DNA of 6,322 nucleotides from Bacteroides sp. CAG:709 (lineage in GTDB: Bacteria; Bacteroidota; Bacteroidia; Bacteroidales; UBA932): the NCBI GenBank assembly GCA_000434935.1, contig FR882173.1:1-6322 (forward strand), in the 5' to 3' direction. A program made the position numbers and the translations under genes. Under the pieces are notes generated by a model. The model was not told the origin of the DNA and ran no database searches. It saw nothing but the letters and a program-made list of their open reading frames with translations. Of this stretch, positions 5,358-6,322 are shown piece by piece; the stretch's first letter is position 1, and every line of letters starts with the position of its first letter.

Positions 5358-6245
5358 ATGTTTGAAAAATACGTCAGGAAGTCATTGACCTTTATCGTGG
5401 CGATGAGTATCTCGTTTGTCGCATCGGCATTGACAAAAACAGAGGAGCATCATTTTTTCCGGCATCGGGGGATGGACCGCGAGTACTTGCTTTATATTCC
5501 TGAGGGAATCGTTCCGGACGCACCTCTGGTCATGGTGCTGCACGGCTATGGCGGACGTGCGATGAAGGGCGGGGAGAATTTGCGTGAAGTCGCTGACCGT
5601 GAGAAGTTTGCGGTGTGCTATGCGCAGGGTGCCAAGGATGCGAGAGGCAAGACTTGCTGGAACGTCGGCTATCCTTTTCAGGCGGGATTGAAGACGGATG
5701 ATGTCGATTTCCTTTGCAAATTGGCGCGTCATCTTCAGAAGGAATACAATCTCAGCCGCAACAATACTTTTCTGACGGGCATGTCCAATGGCGGCGAGAT
5801 GTGCTACCTGATGGCGTATCTGAGGCCTGATTTTTTCGCTGCCGTCGCACCGATTTCGGGGCTGACGCTTGTGTGGATGGACAAGAAGCTTCATTCGAAA
5901 GGTCCGGTTCCGCTCATGGAGGTTCATGGTACTTCGGACAAGACGTCCGCTTGGGCCGGTGAGCCTGAAAACGAAGGTGGCTGGGGTGCGTATCTGTCTG
6001 TGCCGATGGCTGTTGCGAAGTGGGCTGTAGAGGCGAAATGTACTCACGAGGTTACCGAAAATCTGCCGTTGAGGCGCAATGCCGTCGTGCTTCACCGTTA
6101 TTGTGGTGGCGAGCCAGCCTGGAAGGGCGGCCCTGAAATTGAAGTCCGTCTGTATGAGGTCGTCGGCGGTAAGCACAGTTGGGCAGAGGCCGACATGGAT
6201 ACCTGCGACGAAATCTGGCGGTTTTTCAGCAAGTATCTGAGATAA
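5358..6245 (+). CDS. Secreted PHB-depolymerase/feruloyl-esterase-type hydrolase (CE1-like)
   Basis: A 295-residue alpha/beta hydrolase. An N-terminal signal peptide (MFEKYVRKS, then a hydrophobic run to about VASA at 21-24) has no lipobox Cys, so the enzyme is predicted to be periplasmic or secreted. The oxyanion-hole motif HGYGG is at 62-66. The nucleophile is Ser143 in GMSNGG (141-146), the acid is probably Asp194 in HGTSDKT, and the base is His273 in GGKHSW. The family (LpqC/PHB depolymerase esterases, overlapping carbohydrate esterase family 1) cleaves ester bonds, including polyhydroxyalkanoate and feruloyl or acetyl esters on polysaccharides; the substrate here cannot be told from sequence. 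The gene is full-length, has its own promoter and follows the repeat-rich spacer. Nothing next to it in the window is a glycoside hydrolase or SusC/D gene, so a polysaccharide-utilisation role is not supported by its immediate neighbours. Confidence 0.93.
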   Translation: MFEKYVRKSLTFIVAMSISFVASALTKTEEHHFFRHRGMDREYLLYIPEGIVPDAPLVMVLHGYGGRAMKGGENLREVADREKFAVCYAQGAKDARGKTCWNVGYPFQAGLKTDDVDFLCKLARHLQKEYNLSRNNTFLTGMSNGGEMCYLMAYLRPDFFAAVAPISGLTLVWMDKKLHSKGPVPLMEVHGTSDKTSAWAGEPENEGGWGAYLSVPMAVAKWAVEAKCTHEVTENLPLRRNAVVLHRYCGGEPAWKGGPEIEVRLYEVVGGKHSWAEADMDTCDEIWRFFSKYLR

Positions 6246-6247
6246 AT

Positions 6248-6322
6248 GGCGGGACGCGGCCACGGAGGTGAAATGTAACTGATTGATAATCAGATATCTT
6301 TTAAGATGTGGCGTGGAAACGT
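6248..6322. repeat. Right end repeat, imperfect palindrome
   Basis: It begins 2 nt after the esterase stop. Positions 6248-6264 and 6311-6321 are exact inverted copies of 60-76 and 5-15. Like the left end, it is an imperfect palindrome, centred on base 6288: CCAC (6260-6263) pairs with GTGG (6313-6316), and the inner TTGAT/ATCAG-type pairing shares the same centre. The core TGTAACTgATTGATAATCA is in the same orientation as the left core, although the arms are inverted. It may also act as the 3' structure of the esterase transcript, but no T-run follows. Confidence 0.75.

Noticed and set aside
5382..6263. Long open frame on the minus strand (293 residues)
   Set aside because: It is the antisense shadow of the esterase gene, whose catalytic triad and signal peptide are clear on the other strand.
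6281..6322. Intrinsic terminator for the esterase
   Set aside because: The inner palindrome is weak and is followed by mixed sequence, not a T-run, so it is described as part of the end repeat instead.

Overview
The window looks like chromosomal DNA of a gut-type Bacteroidales bacterium (Bacteroides, Parabacteroides, Alistipes or Prevotella relatives; the genus cannot be fixed from sequence alone). The grounds are two lipoproteins of fimbrillin/FimB-Mfa2 type, two promoters that fit the Bacteroidetes -33/-7 pattern (TTTG or TTG, 19-20 nt, TAnnTTTG), and a PD-(D/E)XK (DUF1016/YhcG) gene of a kind common in this order. All recognisable genes are on the + strand.

Layout. Positions 1-76 and 6248-6322 are related, palindrome-rich end sequences in inverted orientation. 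Positions 77-597 are non-coding and repeat-rich. Positions 598-2247 and 2280-3893 encode two tandem lipoproteins 32 nt apart, almost certainly co-transcribed. Their N-terminal domains differ (DUF5119/FimB-like, then Mfa1/fimbrillin-like), but both end in the same roughly 245-265-residue C-terminal module, which looks C-type-lectin or DUF1566-like. Positions 3894-4216 are non-coding with a strong hairpin. Positions 4276-4988 hold a DUF1016/YhcG nuclease gene with its own promoter, broken by an internal deletion and frame change. Positions 4989-5296 are a second repeat-rich spacer with a short doubtful ORF. Positions 5358-6245 encode a secreted CE1/PHB-depolymerase-type esterase with its own promoter.

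How the parts may work together. The lipoproteins are probably surface-exposed pilus subunits, possibly tip or anchor adhesins, whose C-terminal domain would contact ligands and whose N-terminal domains would join the pilus. This is inferred from domain families. The esterase is an exported alpha/beta hydrolase, possibly acting on plant-cell-wall or other polymer esters; nothing links it functionally to the lipoproteins. The DUF1016 relic looks like accessory cargo.

The most unusual structure is at the scale of the whole window. The two ends form an inverted pair with exact 17-bp and 11-bp arms, while the central core points the same way in both. Three blocks of the left spacer recur, in the same order and orientation, in the spacer before the esterase. 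They bracket the lipoprotein operon plus the nuclease relic like a cassette. No transposase, integrase, reverse transcriptase, tRNA, rRNA or CRISPR array is visible.
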